A DNA stretch of 64,000 nucleotides from Blepharisma japonicum (taxonomy: Eukaryota; Ciliophora; Heterotrichea; Heterotrichida; Blepharismidae): positions 1 through 64,000 of the forward strand of contig CATKHK010000137.1 in NCBI GenBank assembly GCA_949751835.1, read 5' to 3'. This document shows positions 38,601 through 49,743 of this stretch, piece by piece. The notes under the pieces are model-generated. The model was not told the DNA's origin and made no database searches. It saw only the letters and a list, made by a program, of their open reading frames with translations. Made by a program: the position numbers and the translations under genes. Position 1 is the stretch's first letter, and every line of letters starts with the position of its first letter.

Positions 38601-39906
38601 AAATAATATTTGAACTATATTAGGAGTCACTTTTGGACTTATTATAGCTTCGTCTGTCATGGTAAAAACTACCAGACAAGCTGCTTTTAGGCCGAAATCG
38701 ATGCTTTCAATTTACATAAAAATATTTCTAAATTACACACAAATGGTTGCATTAGCCTCCACTTTTGAACTAAGCTGACCAAATGAAGTTTTAGAACTAT
38801 TTTCAGTTCAATTAAAGTGCGATTATGTTCATCAACAAATTTATTCTCTTAGTTGTCTTTTTCAAAGTGAAAATTCCCAAGCTTTAGCTTATTTCAGAAC
38901 CCTTATCATTATAGCAATAATTCCAATTTTGATGATCATTTTATCGCTTATCTTTTGGGCAATATTTAAGTGAATCAAAAAAACATATAAAAACTTTTGG
39001 GATGATTTTATATCAACCTGCATAATATTGCTGTTTTTAATTCATCCAAATATTGTAAAAACTATGTTTGCATCTATGAATTGTACAGAAATAAATGATG
39101 GAGAATATTGGATGGAAATAGATCTTGATATTAGGTGTTGGGACTATGACCATATTTTTTACGTACTTGCAGTTTCTTTGCCTTCTATTATTTTATGAGG
39201 AATTATTTTGCCGACAATTTGTTTGATAAATCTAATAAAGAATAAAAAAAAATTAGATAATATAAGCGTTCGCCTTAGATACGGATTTCTTTTTAATGGA
39301 TACAAAGAAAAGCACTTTTACTGGGAATTTATAATTTTATATAGTAAAATCATTCTAATTTGCTGTTCAGTATTTTTAACGAGAGTCTCTTTAATACTTC
39401 AAGCTCTTATTGTGGCTATTTTATATTCGATTTATCTGCATCTACAATATTTCAACAATCCTTATAATGAATCTAACTTAAATCAGATGGAAATTAGAGC
39501 AAAGTATGTTTGTGTAATTACTATATATTGTGGACTTTATTATTTAATGGGCTCTATCAGCAACGTGGCAAGCTACTTTTTATTTATTCTAATAGTCTCA
39601 GCAAACTTTTATTTTTTTGTTTACTGGGCATGGCATCTCTTAAAAGCAATTTTAGCAAAAATAATCAGCCGTGTTGAAAATTGGATAAATAAAAGTAGAA
39701 TAAGTAATCAGGCAAAAGAAAATAGTTTAAAGAATGATGATCTAGAAAGCTTAAAAAATGTTTTTAGCCAAAGAATTAATATATCAATTTCGTCAAGCGA
39801 AAACTTTTTTGGTGAAAACCAAATTATAAATAAAGATTCGATAGAATTGAGTGACATTGAAAGAAGAAAAAATTTGGAACAAGTTTCTGAGGACATAAAT
39901 AATTAA
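32637..39906 (+). CDS. Gene 4: LNR / beta-helix / multi-pass membrane protein, subfamily A, interrupted by a 103-bp insertion
   Basis: ATG 32637, TAA 39904-39906, only 170 bp after gene 3. Two 15-nt introns (32721-32735, 32965-32979) match those of gene 1. A 103-bp TA-bounded insertion (34831-34933) shifts the frame early in the helix region; removing it restores C-T-F-I-Y-N-Y-C-E-T-G aligned with C-T-F-M-Y-N-Y-F-Q-T-G of gene 1, giving about 2,378 residues. Layout: signal peptide 1-17; more LNR modules than subfamily B (about 30-290); S-G-D-G-S-V linker; helix; knot C-E-I-C-P-I-G-F-Y-S-L; 8-9 membrane segments with R-Y-G-F-L-F-N-G-Y / F-Y-W-E-F-I-I-L-Y; acidic/basic tail. As written in this DNA it would stop early, so its activity depends on insert removal. 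Confidence 0.83.
32721..32735 (+). other. 15-nt intron 1 of gene 4
   Basis: GTAATTCCCAAATAG, phase 0 after codon 28, with an in-frame TAG; removal joins S-P-I-F to R-G-D-D-S-C. A at position 10. Confidence 0.87.
32965..32979 (+). other. 15-nt intron 2 of gene 4
   Basis: GTAATCAATATTCAG. It has no stop, but it sits at exactly the site where gene 1 has a stop-containing intron; removal yields A-S-S-C-F-Q-W. A at position 10. Confidence 0.78.
34831..34933. mobile_element. 103-bp TA-bounded insertion, candidate internal eliminated sequence
   Basis: Left flank ACTTTTATATATA, right end GAATTATA then ACTATTGT. Removing TTCCG through the final TATA leaves ACT TTT ATA TAT AAC TAT TGT, in frame and aligned with gene 1. 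TA dinucleotides bound both ends; the exact cut cannot be fixed because of the TATA repeat. The inner ends (TATATTCCGATT and, reverse-complemented, TAATTCTATT) are only weakly alike. It is AT-rich and non-coding. Excision in vivo is inferred from the known TA-bounded IESs of Blepharisma. Confidence 0.62.
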
Positions 39907-39935
39907 GCATTTAACTGATTATATTTTACTAAAAA

Positions 39936-40076
39936 TTAATCTGATCTTGGCTGAGGATTTCTCAAGATTAATTGAGGAGGTTTAAGAATTTGATGGATTG
40001 GAGTTACTTGAGATTTCGGTCTTTTCACAGGGTTTGCAGAATCTCTTTTTGTACGCTTAATTGGCAGATTTTCCAT
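39936..40076 (-). CDS. Small basic ORF, 46 aa, antisense behind gene 4 (copy 1)
   Basis: ATG at 40076, TAA at 39936-39938, tail to tail with gene 4, 29 bp after its stop. The peptide begins MENLPIKRTKRDSANP and continues K-R-P-K-S-Q-V-T-P-I-H-Q-I-L-K-P-P-Q-L-I-L-R. It is strongly basic and Pro-rich, with no signal or membrane segment. A second copy lies at 48195-48329. Between the two I count 8 synonymous and 5 amino-acid-changing codon differences and no frame change, whereas neutral drift should favour changing ones about 3:1. This suggests a real conserved peptide. The function is unknown; a nucleic-acid or acidic-partner binding role is only a guess from charge. Confidence 0.6.
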   Translation of the reverse strand: MENLPIKRTKRDSANPVKRPKSQVTPIHQILKPPQLILRNPQPRSD

Positions 40077-40502
40077 GATTTTTATTATTCTTTCCCTATT
40101 TCTTAATAAATGGAAAATAGCTTAGTTTGAGATAATCATTTATTCAATTTATTAATAATAATTATTACAGCAACAAAAACTAGTAACTTTGATGATCAGA
40201 TGAGGCTTATTGTATTCTGCCCAGCTAATTGTACGAGTAATTATTAAGATCTACTATTGATGAGTGATCTAAAGTTTATTGAATAGAAATAAAATCAGCA
40301 TATTTCTCTCTTAGAAGGTAGAATTATACTTTTTCTGTTTGAAACCAAAATAATCCATAAAAAACGATATAACTATTATGATAACTAATTATTTTTACAT
40401 TTTAACCAAATTATTTTTTTATGATTTTCCAAAAACAATCAACAAAAATAATTATATTTTATAGTCTTCTTTAAAATACTTCTTAATTAAATAATTATAA
40501 AA
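40077..40502. other. AT-rich spacer upstream of gene 5
   Basis: About 425 bases, AT-rich, no ORF or recognisable relic. It should hold the promoters of gene 5 and of the small minus-strand ORF if both are expressed. Confidence 0.5.
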
Positions 40503-43500
40503 ATGTATTTTGTGGTACTTTTATTGTCGGCTTGACTTGGTGAAGGCATAGATCATATATGTAGTGCATCGCAGTGCCCAGACATTAGAGTAATCTTAAT
40601 TTAGAAAGGAAATCGCAAATGCGACCCTGAATGCATGACTTCATATTGTAACTATGATACTTCACTTATTCTTGATGGGCAAACTTTCAAAGAAAACTCT
40701 GACTGCTATATGACTTGCATAAATTTTGACGGCTGTAACCCAGAAAATCTTGGAGATGGCATCTGTGACAATTCCTGCAATACTCAGAACTGTGGGTTTG
40801 ATTGAGGAGATTGCACTTGTGCTCCAGGTTGCCTTAATTCTATGCTGGGAGATGGTAAGTGTGATGAAGAATGCGATAATTGAGACTGTAGCCTCGATAA
40901 TCATGATTGTGGAGCATGCGCTGATGGATGATGCTTTCCAACTATGCTTGGAAATGGCATATGTGATCCAGAGTGCAATAATGAAGGATGCCTTTATGAT
41001 TATAAGGACTGTCAATGCTCAGAAAATTGCTTATGGAAAGATTATGGATTATGTAAGCCAGAATGCATGGTTGCAAGCTGTAACTATGATAATATTACTC
41101 AATATCCTAACAACCAATGCCATAATATCTCTTTGGCTACTTTTTCTTCTTATCAGCAAATTATTCGCAACGATTTTTCATATGTGGTTCATATACAAGA
41201 CTGCTATAAAGCCTCAAATAATAAATGCTTGCCTAGAAAAGCATGAAACTTTGTATACTGATATGAAGAATGCAATTATCTTGAGTGCAACTATGGAAAT
41301 GGGAATAATAATGTTAGTTTCAATAATAACTGTCTCCGCTACTTCAACGATACAGGATGTTTGACATGCCCTAAAACGGGTCTATTTGCTCTAAAGAATC
41401 AAATATGCATAAGCAGGGAAGACCTTTTTTCAAGTACATCATTCTTTCCAGATGGATCTCAAGTAGTTGTGCCTTACAATGATACCTCTACATCTAAAAA
41501 TCCTCACATTTATTTTATTTGCCCAAGGTCAAACTTGCATCCGGAAAGTGGGGATGGAACTTATTTTTTCCCTTTTCAATCCCTTACTTATGCTGTGCAT
41601 AACATTAATTATAAATACTCAGTTGTTTATTTGCTAGATTGTGATGGCTACAACGTAACGAGGTATAGTATGAAGACATTAATAACAAATACAGAACTAC
41701 TTGAATCAGTTGCATTTGAAGGGAAACACGTTAAATTTTTACCACTAAATAGCTCAACAATAACTATGCGAAGAGTTATAGATGATTTTAATTCTGTCCA
41801 TTGAGGTTTCGGCTTTTATTTTGAAAATGCTTTAAGCGTAGAAATTAGTAATGTGATTTTTGATTGAACAAATATTGCCACCACTTGCAACGATGATACT
41901 TACTGTGATTATTGCCCTTTTGTGATATATGAACCAAAAGAGAATATTTATTATAACGATAGAGGAGAAATTATAAATAATCTTTTATCCCCTCAATGAT
42001 GTGAGAATAATATACATCTTACATTTATGGAAATCAGATCCAGTAATTTATTGCTGAAAAATGTAAGTTTTCTTAACTTTAGAACTAACTTTAACTCTAT
42101 TTTCTTGGTAAACGGTGATACAAATGTGACTTTTTATGATGTGACTTTTGATAACATAAAGGTATATGAAGATTATGAGTGCTGAGTTATCCGATGAGAT
42201 GGTACTGGATATGGAAATTTTAAATTTGAAAATGGAGTTGTAAGCAGACTTAATAACGGATATGAACTATATGATAATATTAATGCTAAGGGATTTTTGA
42301 ATGCCACTGATATCAATTCAGTATTTTTTAAGAATGTAGAATTTATAAACAATATAGTATTCAAGCAATCTAGAACTGATGTAAATTTCGCTTCATTGAT
42401 TTTTTTAAATTTATTTCAATCTCTTTGGGTAGATTCTTGCACATTCTTATATAATTTATGTGATTTTGGAATTATATACATTCAGCAGCAATTTAACAGC
42501 TCTCTAGTAGAAATTGATGATGATGGGGTTGTTATTTACTCTAAACTTAACAATATTCATATTTCTAACTCCAATTTTACATCAAATTATGGAAGAACTG
42601 GTGGAGCCCTTTATGCTTTATTTGAGCATGAGAGTCAGAATTTTCTTATTGTGAATTCATCATTTACAGAAAATGGCATTGAAAGTGGTTCTTTAATATA
42701 TATTGAGAGTAATTATGTGGAAAAAAAATACTTAGTGAATAGCACAGTAAATATTGCTTTGCCCGATGGAAGTACTGCCGAGGGAAAATACTTAGCTAAA
42801 TGAGTGAAGTTTCAAAATTTAAATTTTACAAGAAACTATTCAGGAGGAGCTGGAATATTTCAAATATCAAAAATGGCTAACATTAAATGAGAGAAGTTAA
42901 ATTTAGACTCTAATGGCTACTTTTTATATGAACCTGTTAACATAAACTCAATATTTGTGAAATATTATATAGAAAATCCGTTAACTTATGCTAAATTCTA
43001 CATCACCAACCCCACTGATTTAAATTGCGAATCTCTATCAATTGTATCAGACTCGATCAATTTTAATATAGAAACATCAAATATTGAAAGAAATTACTGT
43101 AAATACTCTTCACCTAGTATTATTCTTAATACAACTAATTCTATAATAAATTCAAACTACTTTATCAGTAATAAAGGAGCTGGAGGTTACAGTACTAGCT
43201 TAGCATTTATTGGAGATGCTCTTTCTGAAATTGTGAATTCTGAATTTCATTCTAACATTAATAATCAATCAGGTAGCCCTGGAACTATCAGTAGTCTTTC
43301 GAATTTATTAATACAAAATTGCACATTTACTAACAACACTGGCACACTTTATTTTGGAGGCCAAAATCTAACTCTATTTTCTTCTTGGTTCGATTTCAAC
43401 AGCTCTCCTAGTTCAAATGGTGGCGTTATTTCTATCTCAATATCATCAGATAATATAGACTCTTATATATTTATGATCTCAAATTCAACATTTAGAAACA

Positions 43501-46500
43501 ATTTCTGCTCTTTTGGTGGAGGAGTTATCTATATTGAAAAAAAGACTTGAATATATTTAAAAATAAAGCTCCAAATAGACAACACAAAATTTTTTAGTAA
43601 TCAAGCTTTAGATGGCTCTTGCATTTATATAGATAATAATGTAGGGCTAAGTTTTGATTCTTCGATTAAGAATTGCTCTTTTCAAGATAATATAGCAAGT
43701 TTTTCAGGCACTATTTTAGCTAATTACCTTTATGGAATATTGATTTTTGACCACTGCAATTTTATAAACAACACAGGAGTTTATAGCTCTGGATTTAATA
43801 TAGCTGTAGGCGAAAATACTGAAGATAATACTTCAAAAATAGTTCTAAATTATTGTGTTTTTCAGTATAATTCTGGAAGCACAGTAATTTCTATGGATAA
43901 TACAAATATAAAATCTACCTTAGAAGTTTATGAGTCCTTATTTGAATATAATGTTGGCTCAATATTTTCACTTGATTATGATTACGCAGTAGTAAAAAAC
44001 TCAAGGATTCAGCATAATTTTTCTCCTGGCTCTGGTGGGGTGTTAAATCTTAAGAGCTCAGCAATTTTTAAATCTGAAAGTTCGAGCTATTTTAACTGCA
44101 GCAGTGGCATTAATGGTGGAGTTGCAGCTATTAGTTTGAAATCCCAATTTATATGCTTTTCATGTCTTTTTATGTCTAACAATGCAAATTCTTCAGGAGG
44201 TGCTATTTATGCTGACTCAGATGCTCAATTTTACATTTCAGATTCTATTATTAATAAAAATTTATGCCAAAATAAAGGATCAGCTATATTTATGGCAAGT
44301 TCATTAGCTAATTCGTCAATATATAACACTGAAATATCTGAAAACTGTGCTTATGGCTATGGAGTAATTTTTATTTTATCTTCACAAATTTCTATATTTT
44401 CATCAAAAATCTATCAAAATACTGCGATTGAAGGAAATGCAGGCATATATATTGATGACTCAAATGCTATAATAGCTGATACAACTTTTTATAGCCAGCA
44501 TGGGAATCAAGGATGCTTTATTGATATGAGCTCAAGTTATGCGAATATAACCAACTCATCCTTTTATGAAGGATATTCTAATAGCTCAGGCATTGCCATA
44601 CATGCGACATCTAGCAATTTAGAAATTTCTTCATCAACGTTTTCTGATCTTTTTTCTAGTTATACAGGAGGATCAATTTACCTTTATGAAGGGAGCAGTC
44701 TTTTAATTAAAGACTCAAATTTCTTGAACTCAGGCACATCTATCGACTCGTATTCAAGCTCTATTGTTTTAGAAAATATACTATTTAAAAACCATAGAAA
44801 TACAGCTCTATATGCAAGTCAAATTGATAAACTAAAAATATCAAATTCTGAATTTATTGATGGTAGAGGGACTAATGGTGGAGCTATATATTGCATCCAA
44901 TGTAGCATAATTTCAATTGCTAATTCAAGTTTCATTAGAAATTTAGGAATATATGGTGGAGCAATTTATATTGCAAATGAAGCAGATTATCAAGAAACTT
45001 CCGAAATTACTATTTATTCTTCTAACTTTCAGTCAAATGCAGCAAGTAATGGTGGAGCAATATGAGCAAATAGCATTAATTTACAAATTCTGTCGTCAGT
45101 ATTTATCAAAAATAAGGCTCAAACACTCTATCCAGAAAAACTCGGATATATAGAAGACGGAATTGGAGGAGCAATAAAAATAAGCTGCAAAGGCTCAAGC
45201 TCTATTTGTTATTTTAATATCTCATCAAGCTCTTTTAGTAATAACAACGCAAGCTATAATGGTGGAGCTATAAGTTGAGATGATTCAAAACCATTTTTTG
45301 AAAATAATTATTTTGAAAACAATTCAGCACAATATGGGCCTGATATAGCTTCTTTTCCTACTATGATGATTTTTCTAAATAATGAAGCAAGAAACCTACA
45401 ACAAAAAGCCATGCTAAGCGATCAAAGCATTTTATCATTGGACAATGTTGCATCAGGCCAAAATAATAACCCTTTATTAACTTTTGCTTTAGTAGATGAT
45501 CTCTATCAAATAATTACGACAGATAATATAAGCCTAGCTCAGATCCAAGCAACAACAGACAATACTATTATTTCGGGTAAAACATTTGTCTATGCCAAAA
45601 ATGGAATATATTACTTTGATGATTATATAATTTCTACGAAGCCAGGGTCGTCCACTAATATTATTATAATTTCTTCAGCAATAGATATCCAAAAAATTGA
45701 TACATCAAGTGAAATTTTGCATATGTCGCCAAGTTTCTCTATAGAAGTTAATTTGCGCTTATGCGGGTTGGGAGAAGCAGCAGTAGGTCTTAATTGTGAG
45801 ATTTGCCCTGAACATTATTATAATATTGGTGCCAAGAATTCTAAGTGTTTGGATTGCCCATCAAATGCAATTTGCTATGGCAATTTTTCAATGGTTCCAA
45901 AATCAGGCTATTGAAGAGATAACAAATTCACAGATGATTTTTGAAAATGCCCTTATCCGCCAGCTTGTTTGGGCTCTCCTAATATATCTAACTTATCTCT
46001 GACTGGGATTTGTGATAAAGGTTACGAAAATAACATGTGCCATTCGTGTGAATATGGATACTCTAGGTTATTTAGAAACCAATGTGAAGTTTGCCCTCAC
46101 TATGCCACTAATATTTTTAGATTGATTGGACTCTTTGCATTGCTGATTTCTATCACAGCAATGATCTTAAAATCATTAAGAAATACTTTGAATATTCCAA
46201 ACTCTTTTTCATCAATTTACATCAAAATATTTTGGAATTATTTTCAGATTATTATAATCATTGCGACTTTTAATTTAAATTGGCAATTTGAAGGAGAAGA
46301 GTTTTTCTATATCCAAACATCTTTGGACTATATTGGAGGACAGCTATTTTCATTCGATTGCTTTTTACAGTCATATCACTCTAAAAGCAGCATTTATTAT
46401 ATAAAAATTTTAATTATAAGCTTGACTCCTTTTATTTTTGTTTTGATTTGCCTAGCATTTTGAATTCTAGTACATATGATTAAAAAGAAAAGGATAGCAG

Positions 46501-47414
46501 AAATTAAAGATGATTTTATATCGACTTCTATAATTTTGCTATTTTTAATTTATCCAAGTATTATCGATACTATGTTTAATACTTTCAGTTGCAAAGAAAT
46601 TAACTCTGGAGAATATTGACTAAATGTAGACTTAGGAATTAGGTGTTTAAATCATGATCATCTTTTTCATGCACTTTTAATCGCTCTACCTACAATAGTT
46701 ATATGAGTTGCGGCAATCCCCTTGCTTTGTTTTATAAATTTCTTAAGAAATAAGGGTAAATTAGGGGAAGTATGGATGAAAAAAAGATATGGCTTTCTCT
46801 ATAATGGATATAAAATGAAACTCTACTATTGGGAATTCGTTATTTTATTTCATAAAGTTATTTTAATTAGCTTTTCTGCATTTTTATCAAATATTTCAAC
46901 AAATGTTCAAGCTATTTCAGCAACTATTTTTTTAGCTTTATTTCTTCATCTTCACTCAACGAATGAGCCATTCAGCGAAATATTTTTGAATAGGACAGAA
47001 ACCTTATCCAGATTAGCCTCATTGATTACGATTTTAATTGGTCTTTGCTTTTTAACTAACGGTTTAGGGGCAATTTCTACCGATATTTTACTTAGTCTTT
47101 TAATATCTGTCAACACTTTATTTATAACTTACATTTTAGTTAAGTTTTTATTGCAATTTGCAATAATAGGTTCCATAATTAGAAGGATATGAAGAAATTT
47201 CAATTCAAGGGGAAAATATGCTGTCGAGATTGTTCCTGTTGATGAGAATAGGCTAGATCAGAGCTGCAAAAAAACTCATAAAGATAGCGAAAAAATAGGG
47301 ACCACAATGATCCTTACTGCTAACCAAAAAATCGAAATAGTTCTTAAAGATGACTTAAGCAATTCTGTAGAAAATGACCCTTTTGCCTCATTAAATATCA
47401 TATCTGATTTATAA
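40503..47414 (+). CDS. Gene 5: LNR / Pmp-like beta-helix / multi-pass membrane protein, subfamily B, about 2,298 aa
   Basis: ATG 40503, TAA 47412-47414, 15-nt intron 40590-40604; open throughout with TGA as Trp, including a TGA in the signal peptide. Layout as gene 2: signal peptide 1-19, LNR about 30-190, helix about 450-1615, Cys knot C-E-I-C-P-E-H-Y-Y, 8-9 membrane segments with R-Y-G-F-L-Y-N-G-Y / Y-Y-W-E-F-V-I-L-F, tail about 75 residues. One LNR linker has an extra TGA codon (C-A-D-G-W-C-F against C-A-D-G-C-F in genes 2 and 3), caused by a 3-base duplication near 40929. The relics at 1-409 and 4635-5935 are closest to this gene by eye, and its 3' flank matches that of gene 2. Confidence 0.9.
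40590..40604 (+). other. 15-nt intron of gene 5
   Basis: GTAATCTTAATTTAG, phase 0, after codon 29, with an in-frame TAG. A at position 10. Confidence 0.88.
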
Positions 47415-47576
47415 CGATATTTAAAGATTTAATTATATAAATTATTTCATTATTTTAATCAAAAACAATTTTTTATTAAATATTTTAATTAATGAAATCT
47501 CAGACTAATAAATAGATTCGGATGAGAAGACAATCCAATCCGTGAATTCCTTCTCTCTCACCCAACTTATTAAATT

Positions 47577-47762
47577 ATGGTAAGGACTTCTATTGAATCT
47601 CAAACAGACGAAAACCAAACTTTCCAAGAAGAAGTTTGAACTGACCACCAGTGCAATATAAATACCGATCTCATATTGATGAAGTTTGACATTTACGAAA
47701 AGTACGCTTCACAGGAAACTAGCTTACAGGAGATGAAGAAGGAAGGGAAGTTTTCGAGCTAA
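47577..47762 (+). CDS. Possible small ORF or 5' gene fragment, 61 aa
   Basis: Within an island richer in G+C than its surroundings. ATG 47577 to TAA 47760-47762 with one TGA as Trp (codon 21). Sequence begins MVRTSIESQTDENQTFQEEV and has a charged, soluble composition (Y-E-K-Y-A-S-Q-E-T-S-L-Q-E-M-K-K-E). Its 3' end overlaps the minus-strand fragment ending at 47724 by 39 bp, so at most one of the two may be real. No family recognised. Confidence 0.3.
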
Positions 47763-47914
47763 ATCAGCAGACTGCTTACTTTCATTAAAGCTGGAAGAAA
47801 GCATCTCAAAGCGTATGCACTCTTTGGGGTCTTTGGTGACTCCATAAACATCAACTGCTTCCGCCTGTCTCATTAACCAACTGATCATGGCATCTTTTAA
47901 AGCACTCTTAGAAA
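47724..47914 (-). pseudogene. Orphan C-terminal coding fragment, unrecognised
   Basis: Open on the minus strand to TAA at 47724-47726. About 63 codons read as an ordinary helical protein end: S-A-L-K-D-A-M-I-S-W-L-M-R-Q-A-E-A-V-D, then V-T-K-D-P-K-E-C-I-R-F-E-M-L. At about 47914 it abuts the sense-strand tail of a subfamily A relic, so its upstream part is missing. Not recognised. Probably a displaced piece of an unrelated gene. Confidence 0.4.
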
Positions 47915-48180
47915 ATAAATAGCCGTGTTGGAGATTGATTAAATAAAAGTAGAATAAGTAATCAGGCAAAAGGAAAAAGCTTAAAGAATAAAGATCTATA
48001 AAGTTTTAAAAATATTTTTAGCAAAAGAGTTAACAAATAAATTTCTTCAAATGATAAATGTTTATGCGAAAGCAAAATTATGAGAAAAATTTCAAATGAA
48101 TTCAGTCAGATTGAAACAAGAAAAAAATTCGAACACATTAGTTGGGCATATATAGTTAAGTATTAAACTGGTTATTTTTA
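47915..48180 (+). pseudogene. Subfamily A C-terminal tail relic
   Basis: Matches the last 85 codons and 3' flank of gene 4 (from about 39658): S-R-V-E-N-W, N-K-S-R-I-S-N-Q-A-K, then decayed. TAA/TAG codons occur in frame and the end differs. The small antisense ORF that follows gene 4 is preserved next to it (48195-48329), although this tail is not. Confidence 0.8.
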
Positions 48181-48194
48181 AGAATAAAATTAGT

Positions 48195-48329
48195 CTATTT
48201 CGGCTGTGGATTTCTCAGGATTAATTGGGGAGGCTTAAGAATTTGATGGATTGGTGTTACTTGAGATTTCGGTCTTTTCGCAGGGTTTGCAAAATCTCTC
48301 TTTGCACGTTTAATTGGCAGATGTTCCAT
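48195..48329 (-). CDS. Small basic ORF, 44 aa (copy 2)
   Basis: ATG at 48329, TAG at 48195-48197. Begins MEHLPIKRAKRDFANPAKRP and keeps S-Q-V-T-P-I-H-Q-I-L-K-P-P-Q-L-I-L-R-N-P-Q-P of copy 1, ending two residues earlier. Most differences from copy 1 are silent third-position changes (8 silent against 5 replacing). It sits behind a decayed subfamily A tail, so conservation here cannot be explained by the neighbouring gene. Confidence 0.6.
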   Translation of the reverse strand: MEHLPIKRAKRDFANPAKRPKSQVTPIHQILKPPQLILRNPQPK

Positions 48330-48650
48330 GATTTTTAATATTCTTACCCTATTTCTTAATAAAAAGAGTTTATTGTAAATAGAAAAGTAGCTTAGAGATC
48401 TGTAATTTACATATGACTTTTATCTTTTTTAAGCAGGGTATAACAGTCATAATTTGTTTTGTACTTATAAATCACCAATATTTCAGACTCTATATAAAAA
48501 ATATTTTATTTTCATTGGAATTTTTGAACGCCAGTTACTAACTATCAATCATGCATTTCCCAGTCTAAATAAGCGATTGGTTGTGGCCAGCAAATCAATT
48601 TATTGGTTTTCAAAAATTCCAGTGAACTATAATTAATTTTTTTTAAATGG

Positions 48651-49530
48651 TTTGGCTAAAGGAATTTGATGATATAGTTTTATTTCATCATTTTTGAATT
48701 TATCTTCTGCAAGAAATGAAAGAATAGCTTCTTTAGTTACTTTTATATGCTCTAAAAAGAATTGAATAAAAATATGAGAATTATTTCTTGATTTTATATG
48801 TTCAGTTAAGTGTATTTCACTTATATAAGCAGGGAAGAAGTGGATTGAAACAGCTATTCATCTTTATGTTTAAGTTCAACTCAAAGCAAAGCTTAGCATT
48901 CATGCTTTTAAGTTAATTATTTTAGCTAAATAAAAAACAATTAAACATTTTCAGCTTAAAAACTAATAAAATAATTTTTAACGATTTCTAATATCGAGTA
49001 AATTATACAGATTTACTATATTTATAAAACCTATATGGTATACGAAGGAAGACATTTTAAAATTAGATTATATTAAAACAACTCAATAGCCTATATAAAT
49101 TTTTAATCCATTTTTACAGCTTGAATATAATGGCTTTATCAATTAAAACTTTAAAACATATTTTATACAAGGGTCAAATCTAATCGTATAATTAATTTAA
49201 CTTTACAATATAGTCAATTTCTAATAATTATCTACGCAAATGGACTTAAGTTTATTTTCTGAATAATATTCGCATTTTTTAATTTTAATTCTTAGCCTCT
49301 GCTGAGCTTAAAATATGAATGAAAAGAAGTCTAACGTAAAAGTGTCAGCTCTTCATTTGATTTCAAAGCAAAGCATATGCTTCGGCTTGAGACAAAAATC
49401 AGTACAATTATAATTAGGCTTAATTTAAGGTTATTATTTTATTATTACTTAAATTTAGATAATTATGAAATTTATCCTTCTCTTCTTTTCATAAGCAATT
49501 ATATTTTAAATTTTATTAAGCAAAATTTAT
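48651..49530 (-). repeat. Dispersed repeat R, copy 1 (about 880 bp) with coding relic
   Basis: Starts TTTGGCTAAAGGAATTTGATG and recurs at 50905 and 63908. On the minus strand (about 48855 down to 48640) it is open for about 70 codons: I-H-F-F-P-A-Y-I-S-E-I-H-L-T-E-H, then H-I-F-I-Q-F-F-L-E-H-I-K, then I-L-S-F-L-A-E-D-K-F. Just beyond the repeat boundary the minus strand holds another coding-looking string (about 48605-48530, L-I-C-W-P-Q-P-I-A-Y-L-D-W). The family is unknown. The AT-rich remainder up to 49530 aligns with copy 2. It is likely a duplicated decayed gene rather than a transposon: no terminal repeats or transposase are seen. Confidence 0.6.
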
Positions 49531-49743
49531 GGGCTAATTATTAGGGTTTTTTGAAATTTTACAAAATTTGAATGCACCAATTAGAAATTCCAAGTTTAAG
49601 CGCTTAATGAAAATCTTTAAATATAGCATATCATTGTGTATTGAGCTTCTTATGGAGCTTGATCATATTAATTTCTTAATTTTCAATTTCCTCTAGTTTA
49701 TAAAAGTACATTTTATTATAGAAATATATATAGTATCAAGATT
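49531..49743. other. Upstream region of the kelch-like gene at 49744
   Basis: AT-rich 210-bp stretch between repeat R copy 1 and the ATG. No specific motif recognised. Confidence 0.4.

Noticed and set aside
39708-39896. Minus-strand ORF over the tail of gene 4
   Set aside because: Antisense of the charged tail; the homologous tail relic at 47915-48180 does not conserve it, unlike the small ORF next to it.
48454-48636. 60-codon plus-strand ORF before repeat R
   Set aside because: The minus strand of the same bases reads more protein-like, and no copy of the plus-strand frame occurs elsewhere.
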